Translations under genes and position numbers: made by a program
Shown: one piece after another, positions 5,275 to 7,296 of the stretch
Position numbering within the stretch: position 1 is the first letter of the stretch
Layout: each line of letters opens with the position of its first letter
Notes under the pieces: generated by a model
Database searches by the model: none
What the model saw: the letters and a program-made list of their open reading frames with translations, nothing else
Told to the model about the DNA's origin: nothing
NCBI GenBank assembly: GCA_017380955.1
Contig: JAFOCZ010000146.1
Span: forward strand, 1 to 7,296
Reading direction: 5' to 3'
From: Alistipes sp.
GTDB taxonomy: Bacteria; Bacteroidota; Bacteroidia; Bacteroidales; Rikenellaceae
DNA: 7,296 bases

Positions 5275-7296
5275 TTAGTTTCTATTCGTACGCTTGATAT
5301 TCAGGTGTTTAGCCTTCATAAGTTCGTTATGCGATATGCGGTGCTTGTTGATATTTTTGCCACCGAGTGTGATGTCTGCGATGTAGTCGCCCTCACCCTC
5401 CGTGGTGATACTCAGAGTGCCATATTGTGTATCTATCGCGATGCTGTCGAAGCGTGGTGTGGTGATGGTGTAGTATGGCTCACCAGGGCAGTCGGGGTAG
5501 ATGCCGAGCATCGAGAATACCGCCCACGCCGACATAGTGCCGGTGTCGTCGTTGCCGGGCAGACCATCGGGTGTTGTAGAGTAGTTCTCGTTGAGGAGTT
5601 GCTTCACGAGATACTGCGTGCGCCACTCCTCGCCCTTAATGCGTGCGAAGAGATAGGGGTAGGCGATGTCAGGCTCGTTGGTAGGGTCGTAGTGTCCCTC
5701 CTCAAATATCATCCATAACTTATCGGTGAACGCCTTTTTGCCTCCCATATACTTCATAAGACCCTCGATGTCGTGAGGTACGAAGAAGGTGTAGTTCCAG
5801 GCGCTACCCTCGTGGAAGCCTATGGTGTTGGAGAAGTTAGCGCCTGCCGTTGGGTCAAACTCACCAACATACTTACCATCCTCGCCAATAGGGCGCATAG
5901 CACCATCGGCCTTAGAGTAGTAGTGTCTCCATCCTGCTGCGCGACGCTCCAACTCCTCGGCAAAGGTCTCATCGCCCATCTCGCGGGCAAAGAGTGCGAG
6001 GGCGTGGTCGGCAACGTAGTATTCCAAGGCGTGTGACACGGAGTTATCGCCCGACATATCCTGTGCGAAGATGCCCACAGGGATATATCCTCGCTCGATG
6101 TATGGGTCTATGTCGCGGCGTATAGGGTTATGCTTGCCCTCGGTGGTTGCCGAGCGCTTCATAGCCTCGTATGCCGCCTCGATGTCGAAATCGCGGAGAC
6201 CCTTGAGGTAACTATCCACGATTACAGGTATCGCAGGGTCGCCCTCCATAGTGTATGTCTCTCTGCCGTATAACTCCCAGCGTGGCAGCCAGCCCCACTC
6301 CTCGGACATCGCCACCATAGAGCGCACCATATCTATCTGCACCTCGGGGTATACAAGAGTCAGCAGTTGGTGAAGATTGCGGTAGGTATCCCACAATGAA
6401 AATACCGTATATCGCTCATAATCAGATGCGAGTCCCGTAGCGCCACTCTCCATCGCGGGGTACTCGCCATTCACGTCGCTAAGGAGGTTAGGGTGCAAGA
6501 GTGCGTGGTATAGTGCGGTGTAGAAGATGGTCTTGTCATCCTCCGTGCCACCCTCAACGCGAATGCGTCCGAGAGCCTCGTTCCAGGTAGAGTGTGCATT
6601 GTTGCGTATCTCGTCGAAGGTGCGGCTGCCGACCTCTGTTTCGAGGTTGCGACGTGCGTTCTCTATAGAGGTGTACGATATACCCACCTTAACCTCTACC
6701 TCGGTGCCTGGCGCTACCTCGCCCAACGAGAAGAAGAAACCGATGTCGTTACCCATCATCTCGCGAGCGTAATTTTTATAGAGTTTGTACTCGCCACTAT
6801 CTCCCGACCACGCAGCCTCCACGCCTGTCATCTCGGGCTGTAGTTTCCAATAGCCAGTCTCCTTTGCAAGGTGCGAGATGCGCGCCACAAAGTATACGGG
6901 GAATACGGCTTGGTTGGTGTAGCAGAATGTGCCCAAGAGGCGCATACCCTCCACCTCGGTGTCGCTCACACGGCGAAGCATCGCTCCCGACTCGTTCGAA
7001 AGCGCAGTGCCAAGGTCTATAATAATATTCGCCTCTCCGCCATCCTTGAAGGTGTAGCGCTCTATGGATGCGCGCTCCGTTGCTGTAGCCTCGGCGCGGA
7101 TGGCGAAGTTGTCGTATGTCGTAGCGTAGTAGCCAGGACGAGCTACCTCATCGGCGTATGTAGAGCCGTGATGGTAGCGGTCGGGCATAACATCGCCTGT
7201 GGTAGCCATAGTGATGATAGCACCCATCTCAGGGCATCCCACACCACTGAGGGCGTTGTGCGCAAAGCCCACAGAATACTTATTGCGGATGTCGTA
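5275..7296 (-). CDS. GH92 family glycosidase, second paralogue (5' end cut off by window edge)
   Basis: A divergent GH92 enzyme, open from the right edge for 673 residues to TAA at 5275-5277. The first visible residues (YDIRNKYSVGFAHNALSGVGC) align with residues 72-90 of the neighbouring paralogue, so about 70 N-terminal residues, including any signal peptide, are missing. A GTG at 7270-7272 lies inside this conserved block and is not the start. Visible-numbering motifs: SLWDTYR (300-306), HEGSAWNY (495-502, Glu496 the likely general acid) and GNDDTGTMSAW (581-591). HGNEPSHH of the paralogue is replaced by PTNEPDIA (538-545), and GFSHTHLSG by GFAHNALSG. The catalytic machinery is kept while sugar contacts differ, so it probably cleaves another alpha-mannosidic linkage. 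The C-terminus stops early in a basic tail (KRTNRN) without the usual final strand. It is the upstream gene of the GH92 operon and the two enzymes probably act on the same glycan. Confidence 0.92.
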   Translation of the reverse strand, partial: YDIRNKYSVGFAHNALSGVGCPEMGAIITMATTGDVMPDRYHHGSTYADEVARPGYYATTYDNFAIRAEATATERASIERYTFKDGGEANIIIDLGTALSNESGAMLRRVSDTEVEGMRLLGTFCYTNQAVFPVYFVARISHLAKETGYWKLQPEMTGVEAAWSGDSGEYKLYKNYAREMMGNDIGFFFSLGEVAPGTEVEVKVGISYTSIENARRNLETEVGSRTFDEIRNNAHSTWNEALGRIRVEGGTEDDKTIFYTALYHALLHPNLLSDVNGEYPAMESGATGLASDYERYTVFSLWDTYRNLHQLLTLVYPEVQIDMVRSMVAMSEEWGWLPRWELYGRETYTMEGDPAIPVIVDSYLKGLRDFDIEAAYEAMKRSATTEGKHNPIRRDIDPYIERGYIPVGIFAQDMSGDNSVSHALEYYVADHALALFAREMGDETFAEELERRAAGWRHYYSKADGAMRPIGEDGKYVGEFDPTAGANFSNTIGFHEGSAWNYTFFVPHDIEGLMKYMGGKKAFTDKLWMIFEEGHYDPTNEPDIAYPYLFARIKGEEWRTQYLVKQLLNENYSTTPDGLPGNDDTGTMSAWAVFSMLGIYPDCPGEPYYTITTPRFDSIAIDTQYGTLSITTEGEGDYIADITLGGKNINKHRISHNELMKAKHLNIKRTNRN

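Noticed and set aside
7270..7272. GTG as the start of the upstream GH92 gene
   Set aside because: The frame stays open to the window edge, and the residues before GTG (YDIRNKYS) align with the paralogue's HDSENSV block, so the true start lies outside.
1..7296. CRISPR array, tRNA, rRNA, insertion sequence or defence genes
   Set aside because: Nearly all bases are accounted for by four coding regions; no spaced repeats, transposase motifs or cloverleaf-like sequence were seen in the gaps of 12, 37 and 155 bases.

Overview
The window looks like an ordinary chromosomal segment from a member of the order Bacteroidales (Bacteroidota), probably a gut or host-associated one. The evidence is a set of typical Bacteroidales features: tandem GH92 alpha-mannosidases, one with a lipoprotein-type signal peptide; a TAnnTTTG promoter element; and no Shine-Dalgarno sequence ahead of any start codon. 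The genus cannot be fixed from this sequence; the moderately high GC and frequent ATA isoleucine codons would fit several Bacteroidales families.

All four genes lie on the minus strand, so transcription runs from high to low coordinates, and coding density is very high. In transcription order they are: (1) a GH92 glycosidase that enters from the right edge without its N-terminus (5275-7296); (2) a complete second GH92 glycosidase with a signal peptide (3073-5262), 12 bases downstream and surely co-transcribed; (3) a 154-base gap holding a perfect 15-bp hairpin and a recognisable Bacteroidales promoter (2918-3072); (4) a YitT/DUF161-DUF2179 membrane protein (1934-2917); (5) priA, the replication-restart helicase, which leaves through the left edge without its C-terminus (1-1896), 37 bases after the yitT stop.

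The window therefore splits into two units. The GH92 pair belongs to mannose-glycan breakdown (N-glycans or mannans). The two enzymes share the catalytic motifs but differ in the loop that normally contacts the leaving sugar, which suggests they cut different linkages in turn. The yitT-priA pair has its own promoter and has no obvious functional tie to the glycosidases; the two genes differ strikingly in isoleucine codon choice.

I found no mobile element, CRISPR array, RNA gene or defence system, and nothing that amounts to a new biological system. The most interesting non-coding signals are a 13-bp exact inverted repeat linking the priA leader to its own codons 36-40, and the perfect hairpin after the GH92 pair, which lacks a U-tract on the transcribed strand.
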